From: Leptospira harrisiae
Lineage (GTDB): Bacteria; Spirochaetota; Leptospiria; Leptospirales; Leptospiraceae
Assembly (NCBI RefSeq): GCF_002811945.1
Contig: NZ_NPDX01000003.1
Span: forward strand, 277,167-341,166
Direction: 5' to 3'
DNA length: 64,000 bases
Below the pieces are notes generated by a model, which saw only the letters and a program-made list of their open reading frames with translations, was not told where the DNA came from and did no database searches. The position numbers were made by a program, and so were the translations under genes. Below are positions 1 through 9,617 of this stretch, piece after piece. Every line of letters begins with the position of its first letter. Position 1 is the first letter of the stretch.

Positions 1-2
1 CA

Positions 3-245
3 ATGGATGGAAATTATTTGCATTTAGACTTAAGTGTCGTTAGTCCAAGAAGCTTTACTGAGTCGATTGCTCCAGCTGTTGATTTAGAAATTGGCATTCC
101 TTTGGCTGGTTTACATACAATCAAAACAAGTTTCGAGATTCAAGAAAAAGAGTTTCTTTGTACTGAAGTCCAATCATTCCTTAATGTTGACCAACCCCAA
201 CGATCATCGCTCTTAAAAGGATATGTAGCTATTCCTAATGAATGA
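3..245 (+). CDS. C-terminal part of an unidentified protein (cut by window edge)
   Basis: An open frame runs in from the left edge and ends at TGA 243-245. The ATG at position 3 is simply the first in the window, so the true start probably lies upstream. The 80 visible residues contain no motif I recognise. They are soluble in character, with no membrane segment and one cysteine. The stop overlaps the ATG of the next gene in an ATGA arrangement, which suggests the two are translationally coupled. Confidence 0.5.
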   Translation: MDGNYLHLDLSVVSPRSFTESIAPAVDLEIGIPLAGLHTIKTSFEIQEKEFLCTEVQSFLNVDQPQRSSLLKGYVAIPNE

Positions 246-1306
246 CAGTAGATTCAATATCCCAGATGTATATTTTTGAAAACTTATCTAAAACATCTGG
301 GATTTTGAACCATTGGAAACAAATTACTACTTACGATTTACAAAACTATAAAAAATATTTTTACCATTCCCAAACCTTACTCGAGTTGACTTATCTTTTC
401 ATAATCGCCATCGGAATGATCACAAATTGTATTTCCTCTCAATTAGAAAATGTTTGTGATGTAAGTTCAGAATCTTTTTCGAAAACCATTGCTGCGAAAG
501 TAGTATTAGGTGAAACAAGTCATCCTTGTTTCTCAGCGAATGTATCAAATCAAACAGGTTTCACTATTGGCGGAAAAATTTCTGGTTTAACGGGTGGCGG
601 TTTGACTCTGATTTTAAATCATAAAAATTCACTTATGGTTCCCTCAGGTAGCACAGAGTTCGCTTTTCCTGTTCAGATCCCTGCTGGCATTAATTATGAA
701 GTTAACTTTTCAACTCAAGCGGAAGGTAACTACTGTGAGTTGGTTAATTCTACAGGAACCGTCTCCAACCAAAACATAAATGATATTGAAATCAACTGCC
801 AGGCCTCCTGTTTAAAATGTATTATCTTTATCACCCAGAATGTTTACCCTGCCAATGTTGGCAAAGCATCGAACTTTGATTCCAATTGCCTATCAGATCC
901 AAACTACCCTGGCACCGGACATTACAAGGCAATGGTCGTCGATGGGATATCTCGACGCGCCAGTGTCACTTCAAATATAGGAGACAATCAGATCGATTGG
1001 GTTTTTAAGGCAAACCAGGCTTATATCAGACCAGGTGGGATCAATATCGAAACATCCAATGCCAATGGATTATTTGCCTCAAGCCTTTCTGCACCAATTA
1101 CGACAGTTAGTTCCGATCATTGGACGGGACTCAACCAAGATTGGACATCATATCTAGATGGGGCTTGTTTGAAGTGGACCACGAACTCAGCTTCAGAACT
1201 TGGAACCGTGGGGGATGCTTTTACTCAAGATATAACGATACTTACAGCAGGGAAAGGACTACAACATTGCTCCGTCAATCGCGAGTTAGTTTGTGTTGAA
1301 CAATAA
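242..1306 (+). CDS. DUF1554 domain lipoprotein-like surface protein
   Basis: The C-terminal half (about residues 190-354) has the Leptospira DUF1554 pattern: it opens KCIIFIT, has a GHYKAMVVDG stretch, repeated Trp residues (WTGL, WTSYLDG, CLKWTT) and ends in CSVNRELVCVEQ. Residues about 100-187 form an Ig-like beta-sandwich starting GGKISGLTGG and ending INCQ, closely resembling the N-terminal repeats of the giant lipoprotein at 37230. A hydrophobic segment at about 48-65 ends ITNC, a plausible relaxed lipobox, but about 50 residues precede it. Either a downstream TTG or other start is used or the protein is anchored differently. Family function is unknown; members are thought to be exposed outside the inner membrane. 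Confidence 0.8.
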   Translation: MTVDSISQMYIFENLSKTSGILNHWKQITTYDLQNYKKYFYHSQTLLELTYLFIIAIGMITNCISSQLENVCDVSSESFSKTIAAKVVLGETSHPCFSANVSNQTGFTIGGKISGLTGGGLTLILNHKNSLMVPSGSTEFAFPVQIPAGINYEVNFSTQAEGNYCELVNSTGTVSNQNINDIEINCQASCLKCIIFITQNVYPANVGKASNFDSNCLSDPNYPGTGHYKAMVVDGISRRASVTSNIGDNQIDWVFKANQAYIRPGGINIETSNANGLFASSLSAPITTVSSDHWTGLNQDWTSYLDGACLKWTTNSASELGTVGDAFTQDITILTAGKGLQHCSVNRELVCVEQ

Positions 1307-1354
1307 GGAAATCAATAAATTGAACCAACATACTTATAAATTTGGTTTCGTGTT

Positions 1355-2443
1355 TTATGATTCAGTAATTTTTTGTTTGGATAAAAAAACAGTCAAACGT
1401 TGGAGTTGGTCTTTGGAAGTGGAATTTGACTCAGGTAATACTTTACCATAAATGTTTTTGAGATGGTTTCGTAATGTTCCATCTGAAACATTCAAAATCA
1501 AACGAATAAAAGAACGACTATGCCCTTCCGCAATCAACTCACAAATTCGTAGTTCTTGTTTGGACAATCCAAATTGTTCAAGAGGTAACAAAAAAGGAAG
1601 ATTTGGTCTGTTGTCTTTGAGCGTAGTCTTTAGCAAATATGCAAAAAACACGAGACTTGTTAAAGTAGTCAAAACAGAAGTCACAAATTCTTTATAGGTA
1701 AATATTGGCAAAATTCCTAATATAAATATCCCAATCAATAACCCAACAGCGAGTGAAATCAAAATGGAAGCAATAAAACTGTAAACACTTGGTTTTGCCG
1801 CATTAAATCGATTTAGATAAATAGAAAATAATACAGACAAAGTGGCATCGACTACGGGGTGAAGGGGAGGAAAATTAAATCCATACATTGGTAAAAAATT
1901 TGAAAATAGGCCAAACCACCAAACACACAAAGCAATGATAAAGGTCCGTCTTTCAAAAAAAGCATTCCATTCCAAAGGAAATAAAACATAGTATAACGAC
2001 AATGTGATTGCAAAAAAATGTACAGAACCACCGAGTATTCCGCCAACATCAGTGAGTAAGGGTGCCATACCAAAGGAAAATTTAGCAAAACCGTAAACCA
2101 CAGTTTTCGGTATCGAAGAACAAATCAAATCAACTACCAATGCATATATTGCAATGCCAATGGTTCCTTGATTCAATAATTTTCTCCCAGTACAAAATGA
2201 ACAAATAGCAACAAGCACGGGAGCCAATAGAAAAAAAGAATGGCACTGAAAGATCCAAAACGCAAGACCTGTGGTCTCATCGGAGGCAAAACAAAGGGCA
2301 GCTGTGGCTGCATTTTGAACTCCAATTGTAAAATAAAAAACACTAAGGAGTCTGTGGAAACGATGATCACGTGTGATATTTTCAATAAAACAACTTATAT
2401 TAGCTAAGGAAGCAAACAAAGGGACTAAAAAAAATACGCTCAT
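1355..2443 (-). CDS. Multi-pass membrane protein with C-terminal LuxR-type HTH
   Basis: About 280 residues of closely spaced hydrophobic helices (seven or eight) are followed by a cytoplasmic LuxR/GerE-type DNA-binding domain. The HTH signature is visible as LSKQELRICELIAEGHS, then SDGTLRNHLKNIYGKV, at roughly residues 290-345. The design is a one-component membrane sensor-regulator that binds DNA without a phosphorelay. The ligand is unknown. The gene stands alone, convergent with the DUF1554 gene, so its target cannot be read from context. It could be called a LuxR family transcriptional regulator. Confidence 0.8.
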   Translation of the reverse strand: MSVFFLVPLFASLANISCFIENITRDHRFHRLLSVFYFTIGVQNAATAALCFASDETTGLAFWIFQCHSFFLLAPVLVAICSFCTGRKLLNQGTIGIAIYALVVDLICSSIPKTVVYGFAKFSFGMAPLLTDVGGILGGSVHFFAITLSLYYVLFPLEWNAFFERRTFIIALCVWWFGLFSNFLPMYGFNFPPLHPVVDATLSVLFSIYLNRFNAAKPSVYSFIASILISLAVGLLIGIFILGILPIFTYKEFVTSVLTTLTSLVFFAYLLKTTLKDNRPNLPFLLPLEQFGLSKQELRICELIAEGHSRSFIRLILNVSDGTLRNHLKNIYGKVLPESNSTSKDQLQRLTVFLSKQKITES

Positions 2444-2597
2444 GGAATAACGTTTAACCTTACTATTACTAATTAGGACTTAAGCTAAGTTTTTTTACCA
2501 TTCAAATTTACGATTTAGGCAAAAAGAATGAATTAAAATACTACAATCGTTTGGCGAACTTAATTGAATCGGATACAACTTTGGATGAATTAAATTT

Positions 2598-2888
2598 TCA
2601 AAAACGCCAAGAGATCAATTTATAAGATTTGTTCATTTTAAATTCAAAGGTAAGTGTCTCCATACATTGGTAACAAAGACAGTCGGAATATTGTGTCGCC
2701 AAGTATTCTCTTTCTTCCAAGGAAAGAGTTACTTTATTACATTGGCAAAGACTAATAGAACCAACCTTACATTCAAAAATTCGCAAACAATGGGGGCAAA
2801 TTTTTTCTTCATGTTTCCCATTACTTTGATCTTGATTTATATTTTTTAATCCGTTTGTATTAAAATCTTCCAAAAAAACTCCTTTCAA
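2598..2888 (-). CDS. Small cysteine-rich CWC-family protein
   Basis: This 96-residue protein has the spacing of the Cys_rich_CWC family: CPHC, then FEC, then CQC, and near the end DCLCYQC. These cysteines probably bind a metal, most likely zinc. The conserved middle LSLEEREYLATQYSDC matches the family's hydrophilic core. The N-terminal 25 residues are not conserved-looking, so the start is uncertain. It overlaps the small ORF upstream (2860-3051) by 29 bases. No function is established for the family. Confidence 0.65.
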   Translation of the reverse strand: MKGVFLEDFNTNGLKNINQDQSNGKHEEKICPHCLRIFECKVGSISLCQCNKVTLSLEEREYLATQYSDCLCYQCMETLTFEFKMNKSYKLISWRF

Positions 2889-3051
2889 AACGGAATCTTA
2901 AACCTAAATGTTCCCACTTAAGTTTGAGATATTCCAGTATCTTTGTCCGGGAACCCTTTGAAAAATTGAGGAACGAATGATCGTTTACGGGCGATTCATT
3001 TGTGGGAAGATCCGACTTTTCCATCCAAAATTGATGAGGATAAGAATTCAC
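2860..3051 (-). CDS. Possible small protein, coupled to the CWC gene
   Basis: A 63-codon frame starts at GTG 3051, or at ATG 3024 within it. The C-terminal half is basic and amphipathic, with KILEYLKLKWEHLGLRFRF. It overlaps the start of the CWC gene in another frame, which would fit translational coupling. It also fills the only gap between that gene and eutC. I do not recognise a family, and it could be a chance frame. A short inverted repeat (TGAGG...CCTCA) lies just upstream at about 3066-3082. Confidence 0.3.
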   Translation of the reverse strand: MNSYPHQFWMEKSDLPTNESPVNDHSFLNFSKGSRTKILEYLKLKWEHLGLRFRFERSFFGRF

Positions 3052-3181
3052 GGTTGCACCGTCAGTTGAGGAGTTTCACCTCATTCCTCCCGGAATTACT
3101 ATGATGATCAATGGAACTCACTGTATCTGTCAATCTACTGTTCCCAACTTTTTAGTTTTTTCAATTGTGATTTTAAAGTCA

Positions 3182-3961
3182 CTAAGATTCACCGATAACC
3201 CTGTTTTCTTTCGATGGCAATAAAAACTCTGGAGGCATTTCATCTTTTAACCCAACACCTGACAATTTTCTTTGAATTGATTCCGTGATCAGATAGATAG
3301 TTTTTTTTACCGCACTTTCAAAGGCAAAACCCCCTGGCCTGATATTGGATATACAATTACGACTTTCATCGGTATTACCAACTTGCGGATGATAGGTGAT
3401 GTATACTCCCAAACTATCAGCAGAAGATAAACCTGGTCGTTCTCCGATGATAACAATCGAAATTTTAGAATTCAATATCTCTCCGACTTCATCTCCAATA
3501 GCCACTCGACCCCATTTGGAGAGCACAAGTGGACCTACCCGAAAACCGGTTTTATTTATTTCTTCCATTAAAATTGTTAAAAATGGAATATAATTATTCT
3601 CAATTGCTTTTGCCGATAATCCGTCGACACCGATGATCGCTAAATCAAAATCACCACTTAAACTTTGTAGATTATTCACAGATTCAGTAGACAATCTTCT
3701 TCCTAAATCAGGTCTTAACAAATACTCTTCTTTCGAACTAACTAAACTCTCCACAAAAACTGCAGGAAGGTTTTTCCCTTTCCCTAAGGCCTTTAGATTT
3801 TCAAGTAAACTTGAAAAATCTGGATTGAGTAAAACAGCATCTCTCGCTCTTGCGTGGTCTAACCTAAACTTTAACATATCTTTGGTGGAAATCGAACCAC
3901 CAGTACGATCTAAACCAATTCTTGCTTGACTATATTGTTTCCATTCCTCTAAAAAAGTCAT
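3182..3961 (-). CDS. eutC: Ethanolamine ammonia-lyase small (light) subunit
   Basis: EutC pairs with EutB to form the adenosylcobalamin-dependent lyase that splits ethanolamine into acetaldehyde and ammonia. The 259-residue protein shows family hallmarks: TGGSISTKDMLKFRLDHARA near the N-terminus, FDLAIIGVDGLSAKAIE in the middle, then VVIIGERPGLSSADSLGVYI and NCISNIRPGG. It starts 5 bases after the eutB stop and has a good ribosome binding site (GGAAAG). No EutA reactivase, microcompartment shell or ethanolamine permease gene is nearby, so this is the bare enzyme. Ethanolamine can come from phosphatidylethanolamine turnover. Confidence 0.93.
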   Translation of the reverse strand: MTFLEEWKQYSQARIGLDRTGGSISTKDMLKFRLDHARARDAVLLNPDFSSLLENLKALGKGKNLPAVFVESLVSSKEEYLLRPDLGRRLSTESVNNLQSLSGDFDLAIIGVDGLSAKAIENNYIPFLTILMEEINKTGFRVGPLVLSKWGRVAIGDEVGEILNSKISIVIIGERPGLSSADSLGVYITYHPQVGNTDESRNCISNIRPGGFAFESAVKKTIYLITESIQRKLSGVGLKDEMPPEFLLPSKENRVIGES

Positions 3962-3966
3962 TCGCT

Positions 3967-5352
3967 CTACTTTCCTAATAAATCTTCGATTAAACTCAAG
4001 TTTCGATTTTCTTTAGGTAAAAAACCTAATTTGTTCGAAAAGATTCCACGACTAAGTAACCAATCTTCAAATTCCGGTGCTGGTTTTAAACCTAATACTT
4101 GCCTGAGATACAATGCGTCGTGAAAAGAAGTACTTTGATAAGACAACATCACATCATCAGCTCCCGGAACTCCCATAATATAAGTGCAACCTGCAACACC
4201 TAACAAAGTTAACAAGTTATCCATATCATCTTGGTCAGCTTCCGCATGATTCGTGTAACAAACATCCACACCCATTGGAAGCCCCAGCAGTTTTCCACAA
4301 AAATGGTCTTCCAAACCAGCACGAATGATTTGTTTTCCATTGTATAAATATTCGGGCCCAATAAATCCTACAACGGTATTTACGAGAAGTGGTGAAAACT
4401 CTCTGGCAACAGCATAAGCTCTTACCTCTAACGTTTGTTGGTCGATACCATGGTGGGCACCTGCAGACAAGGCACTCCCTTGTCCTGTCTCAAAGTACAT
4501 AACATTATCACCCACAGTCCCACGACCTAATGCAAGTGCCATTTGCCTTGCTTCTTTCAAAAGAGAAAGAGAAACACCAAAACTTTTATTTAAATCTTCT
4601 GTTCCACCAATGGACTGGAACACCAAATCTAAAGGAGCTCCTCTCCTCATCACTTCCATCGAAGTAGTCACATGAGATAAAATACAGGATTGTGTAGGAA
4701 TAGAATACTTTTGAATGATATTGTCTAACATTTCCAATAAAGCAATATTAGTTGGTATGTTATCAGTGGCGGGGTTAATTCCAATGACAGCATCTCCACT
4801 CCCAAGAAGCAATCCATCTAGCAAACTAGCTGCGATCCCCTTGGGATCATCAGTCGGATGGTTTGGTTGTAATCTGACAGAAAGTCGACCAGGTAAACCT
4901 AATGTATTTCTAAACTTTGTGAAAACTTTAATTTTATTTCCGACTAAAATTAAATCCTGGTTGGACATCAATTTGGATACGGCAGCTGCCATCTCAGGAG
5001 TGATTCCCCATCGAATGGAATTGATGACCTCTGCATCCGTTGTTTCAGCTAACAAAAAGTCACGAAATCCACCCACTGTCAGGTGAGAAATCAGTGAAAA
5101 AACATCTTTGTCATGAGACTCAAGAATGAGTTTTGTCACCTCATCTTTGTTTGCCGGGATAAGCTCCACATTTAAAAATTCAGATAGATAAACATCAGCG
5201 AGAGCCATTTGTGCTGCGACTCTCTCTTCTTGACTTGTCGCCGATACTCCCGCGAGGACATCACCTGACCGATGGGGACTCGCTTTTGCTAACAAGTCTT
5301 TCAGTTCTGGAAAATTATAAGTTTTGGTGCCAAGGATTGTTCTGTAACCCAT
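3967..5352 (-). CDS. eutB: Ethanolamine ammonia-lyase large (heavy) subunit
   Basis: EutB carries the active site of the B12-dependent ethanolamine ammonia-lyase. At 461 residues it is the usual length. Recognisable blocks include RLQPNHPTDDPKGIAASLLDGLLLGSGDAVIGINPATD, read as the substrate and B12 contact region, FETGQGSALSAGAHHG, NTVVGFIGPEYLYNGKQIIRAGLEDHF and CYTNHAEADQDDMD. It is the first gene of a two-gene operon with eutC. The ribosome binding site before ATG 5352 is weak. I looked upstream for the conserved core of a cobalamin riboswitch and did not see one. Confidence 0.95.
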   Translation of the reverse strand: MGYRTILGTKTYNFPELKDLLAKASPHRSGDVLAGVSATSQEERVAAQMALADVYLSEFLNVELIPANKDEVTKLILESHDKDVFSLISHLTVGGFRDFLLAETTDAEVINSIRWGITPEMAAAVSKLMSNQDLILVGNKIKVFTKFRNTLGLPGRLSVRLQPNHPTDDPKGIAASLLDGLLLGSGDAVIGINPATDNIPTNIALLEMLDNIIQKYSIPTQSCILSHVTTSMEVMRRGAPLDLVFQSIGGTEDLNKSFGVSLSLLKEARQMALALGRGTVGDNVMYFETGQGSALSAGAHHGIDQQTLEVRAYAVAREFSPLLVNTVVGFIGPEYLYNGKQIIRAGLEDHFCGKLLGLPMGVDVCYTNHAEADQDDMDNLLTLLGVAGCTYIMGVPGADDVMLSYQSTSFHDALYLRQVLGLKPAPEFEDWLLSRGIFSNKLGFLPKENRNLSLIEDLLGK

Positions 5353-5471
5353 AAACAGATTATAACCAATTGAGAATCTTTCGGATAGAACTTTTCTATT
5401 TTGTCACCTAAGAACTCACTCATTTTTTAAGAAGAATGGCTTAATTAATTGCACTCTCATGCTGAAAAATC

Positions 5472-5496
5472 ATAACTTCCCAATCTTGGAAGTTAT
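5472..5496. promoter_or_regulatory. Inverted repeat upstream of eutB
   Basis: Perfect 9-bp arms ATAACTTCC and GGAAGTTAT flank a 7-nt spacer, about 120 bases upstream of the eutB start. It has no T-run, so it looks more like an operator than a terminator. No regulator for it is identifiable in the window. Confidence 0.35.
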
Positions 5497-5939
5497 TCCT
5501 TAAATAGTCGGCTCTTATCGCCAAAAGGATCAGAGGTTGTCACGGTAAATGTCATCTGGTTAGATAGATTGGGGTGATCAAATCATGATTCCATTTTCGT
5601 AAAATTGACACTCCCATCAAAAACGTGTATCAATATATACATATATACTAATTATCAAATCTACATCCGCTAAACCATTACTTCAATTGATTACCAAATA
5701 TTTTATATTAGAAAAAATTGCCTTCACTTTGGGAATTCCTTGGTTAGAAAGTAAACAATCCATTCTTTCGCCAATGTTTCTTTTTTGCCATCGATCCTTT
5801 AAAAAAATTCGAGCAAACAAAAAATGGAAAACTAAACCCATCTTCTACCCTTCCAAACAAATATTCATTAAGGGCCGAACTTGTCCGGGGTTCGCGTCCG
5901 CTCCTTCCGTCTGCGACCAAGCCCTCCCGATCTTTAAGG

Positions 5940-5986
5940 CAAGGTAGGCATCGGTCCACCAACAAAACCTACCTTGTCTTTTTTAT
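5940..5986 (+). terminator. Rho-independent terminator-like hairpin
   Basis: CAAGGTAGG (5940-5948) pairs with CCTACCTTG (5968-5976), and TCTTTTTTATA follows. It would end a plus-strand transcript covering the GC-rich block at 5873-5960. There is no obvious protein-coding gene upstream for it to serve. Confidence 0.55.
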
Positions 5987-6061
5987 ATAGAGAATCTGAT
6001 TCAGATTTTTTTTTCGTTCTCATTGACAAACCAACGTTTTTCACTCCCCAACTGCATAAAA

Positions 6062-6129
6062 TTAGACTAAATCTAAAAAATTGCTTGATTTCAGTCTCTA
6101 GACTTATTCTAAATTTATATTAAATCTAG
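6062..6129 (+). promoter_or_regulatory. Three Fur/PerR-like 15-bp boxes in the katG promoter
   Basis: TTAGACTAAATCTAA (6062-6076), CTAGACTTATTCTAA (6098-6112) and TTATATTAAATCTAG (6115-6129) share the pattern nTAnAnTnnnTCTAn, with TAGA/TCTA arms in the first two. The third agrees with the first at 12 of 15 positions. Fur-family repressors such as PerR bind 15-bp AT-rich inverted repeats of this form upstream of catalase genes. The last box ends 15 bases before the katG start, so bound protein would block initiation. The regulator identity is inferred. Confidence 0.6.
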
Positions 6130-8376
<2,247 letters not shown>

Positions 8377-8377
8377 A

Positions 8378-8752
8378 ATGAATCAAAATTCAAGAAAACA
8401 TTTTTTAACAACTTCGTTGTCTTGGATGACCTCCCTCTTTATTTTAGAGGGAGGATTGGGTTTGATGAAAAATTTGATGGCAGAAAAAAAACATTCTGCC
8501 CCTTTACCTGATGATGCAAATCCTGTTTTAGAATCCGACCCTACTGCCAAAGCACTTGGGTTTCACCATGATGCAAAACAAACTGATTTCATACTGTATC
8601 CAGAAAGAAAAGAACTCACAACAAAAAATCAATTTTGTAAACACTGTGCTCAATTTACAAAGATAAATGAAAACTGGGGAAAATGTAATATCATTACCTC
8701 TGGAGTTGTATCTTCCAACGGTTGGTGTTCTGCCTGGTCATTTAAATCATAA
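8378..8752 (+). CDS. High-potential iron-sulfur protein (HiPIP)
   Basis: The C-terminal 45 residues have the HiPIP cluster pattern C87-x2-C90-x12-C103-x13-C117, ending GWCSAWSFKS. HiPIPs bind a [4Fe-4S] cluster and carry single electrons in the periplasm. The N-terminus has a basic start and a hydrophobic stretch (about residues 9-29), consistent with export; a twin-arginine motif is not evident. The ATG is one base after the katG stop, so the two are co-transcribed and probably co-regulated. An attractive inference is that the HiPIP donates electrons to exported KatG. At 124 residues it is slightly longer than soluble HiPIPs because of the leader. Confidence 0.85.
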   Translation: MNQNSRKHFLTTSLSWMTSLFILEGGLGLMKNLMAEKKHSAPLPDDANPVLESDPTAKALGFHHDAKQTDFILYPERKELTTKNQFCKHCAQFTKINENWGKCNIITSGVVSSNGWCSAWSFKS

Positions 8753-8757
8753 ATTAA

Positions 8758-8784
8758 GTTTGGAAATAGTTTTTATTTCCAAAC
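8758..8784. terminator. Bidirectional terminator between HiPIP and the convergent lipoprotein gene
   Basis: Perfect 11-bp arms GTTTGGAAATA and TATTTCCAAAC enclose GTTTT. The right arm overlaps the stop region of the minus-strand gene ending at 8773. The arms are AT-rich and no long T-run follows, so strength is moderate. Confidence 0.6.
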
Positions 8785-9276
8785 ACAGTTTGTCAGATCC
8801 ACTCTTTCAAATACCCAAGGTTTGTGGGCATATTTTGCATTTTTGTCTTCGATCAAATCAAAAGATTTTGTTTCCGAAGGAATACTTGGAAAATGTAAAG
8901 TAAACGGAGTATTTTTCATCTGAGTTCGTTTGGGACAAAGATCCACTCCTTCGGATTTCAAAAATGGATAGGATGTTCCTATGTCATCGCGAAACAACAT
9001 CCCTTCTTTTAATACACAAACTTTTTTTGATTCCGTAGTGTACAATTCTAATTTGGTTTCTGTTTCAGAAACACAGACTTTATTTAGGACAACAACTCCT
9101 AAAAATTCGGAATGCAGGTCGCAACACTGCGGAGTCGGACTCCAATTACGTTTGGTAGGATTGGTTTGCACTTTCTCTTCCAGCAATTCATTTTTCATCT
9201 GTTTTGTGGAACAAAAACTAAACAAACCAAAAATACAAATGATAATCAGAATATTCGAATTTATAAATTTAATCAT
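8773..9276 (-). CDS. Hypothetical lipoprotein
   Basis: A 167-residue protein with an N-terminal hydrophobic segment (residues 7-21) ending LFSFC, a spirochaetal lipobox, then a hydrophilic Ser/Lys start of the mature chain. It contains a CC pair (PQCCDLH) and three more scattered cysteines, so disulfides are possible. I do not recognise the domain. It is convergent with katG-HiPIP and has its own start with AAGGAAAAAG about 14 bases upstream. Confidence 0.65.
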   Translation of the reverse strand: MIKFINSNILIIICIFGLFSFCSTKQMKNELLEEKVQTNPTKRNWSPTPQCCDLHSEFLGVVVLNKVCVSETETKLELYTTESKKVCVLKEGMLFRDDIGTSYPFLKSEGVDLCPKRTQMKNTPFTLHFPSIPSETKSFDLIEDKNAKYAHKPWVFERVDLTNCVWK

Positions 9277-9385
9277 GACACAAATACTTTTTCCTTAATT
9301 TTCCAAAGAAATGAATGGAAATCACCTTTACCCTAAGAAAACTAAATGCGGCATCAATCCCTTTTTTTAAAATTTACCTTAGTAG

Positions 9386-9600
9386 TTTGTAGTTTATTCT
9401 TCCGGTTATGATGGATCTGTCCGCTCAGGATTTTCTACCAATTTTAATGATCCTAGTTCGAATGCCACCTGCACTAATGATTATACAACCTACGATCACT
9501 CCACAGGAATTCATAAATTCGGGTAATGGTTATGCGGGTCAAAAAACTTGGCGCCTTTCTACCATGAAAAAATTGTTAACAACTAACGATGCTTATCTCA
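9386..9600 (+). pseudogene. Remnant of a DUF1566 protein gene
   Basis: One frame reads GYDGSVRSGFST, then CTNDYTTYDHSTGIHKFG and a TAA stop. Another frame directly continues GYAGQKTWRLSTMKKLL. Together these resemble the DUF1566 pattern of Leptospira surface proteins (a TDxxTGLxW block, then GxTTWRLPTxxEL). The switch of frame, the stop, and missing ends indicate a decayed fragment. It abuts the end of the convergent beta-propeller gene. Confidence 0.5.
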
Positions 9601-9617
9601 ATAATCTTTTTTTCAAA

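Larger units (their letters stand above)
5353..6061. other. Intergenic region between eutB and katG with a GC-rich insert
   Basis: About 700 bases between divergent genes. Most of it is AT-rich without a convincing gene: the open frames at 5687-5947 (+) and 5744-5965 (-) overlap each other and have no ribosome binding sites or recognisable products. Positions 5873-5960 are abruptly GC-rich and end in a terminator-like hairpin, unlike the surrounding DNA. This could be a small RNA or a dispersed repeat. Confidence 0.5.

Noticed and set aside
5353..5700. Cobalamin riboswitch upstream of eutB
   Set aside because: Expected because the enzyme uses B12, but I did not find the conserved B12-box core; only a simple inverted repeat is present.
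5687..5947. 86-codon plus-strand frame upstream of katG
   Set aside because: No ribosome binding site, no family, overlaps an equally open minus-strand frame and runs into a terminator-like hairpin.
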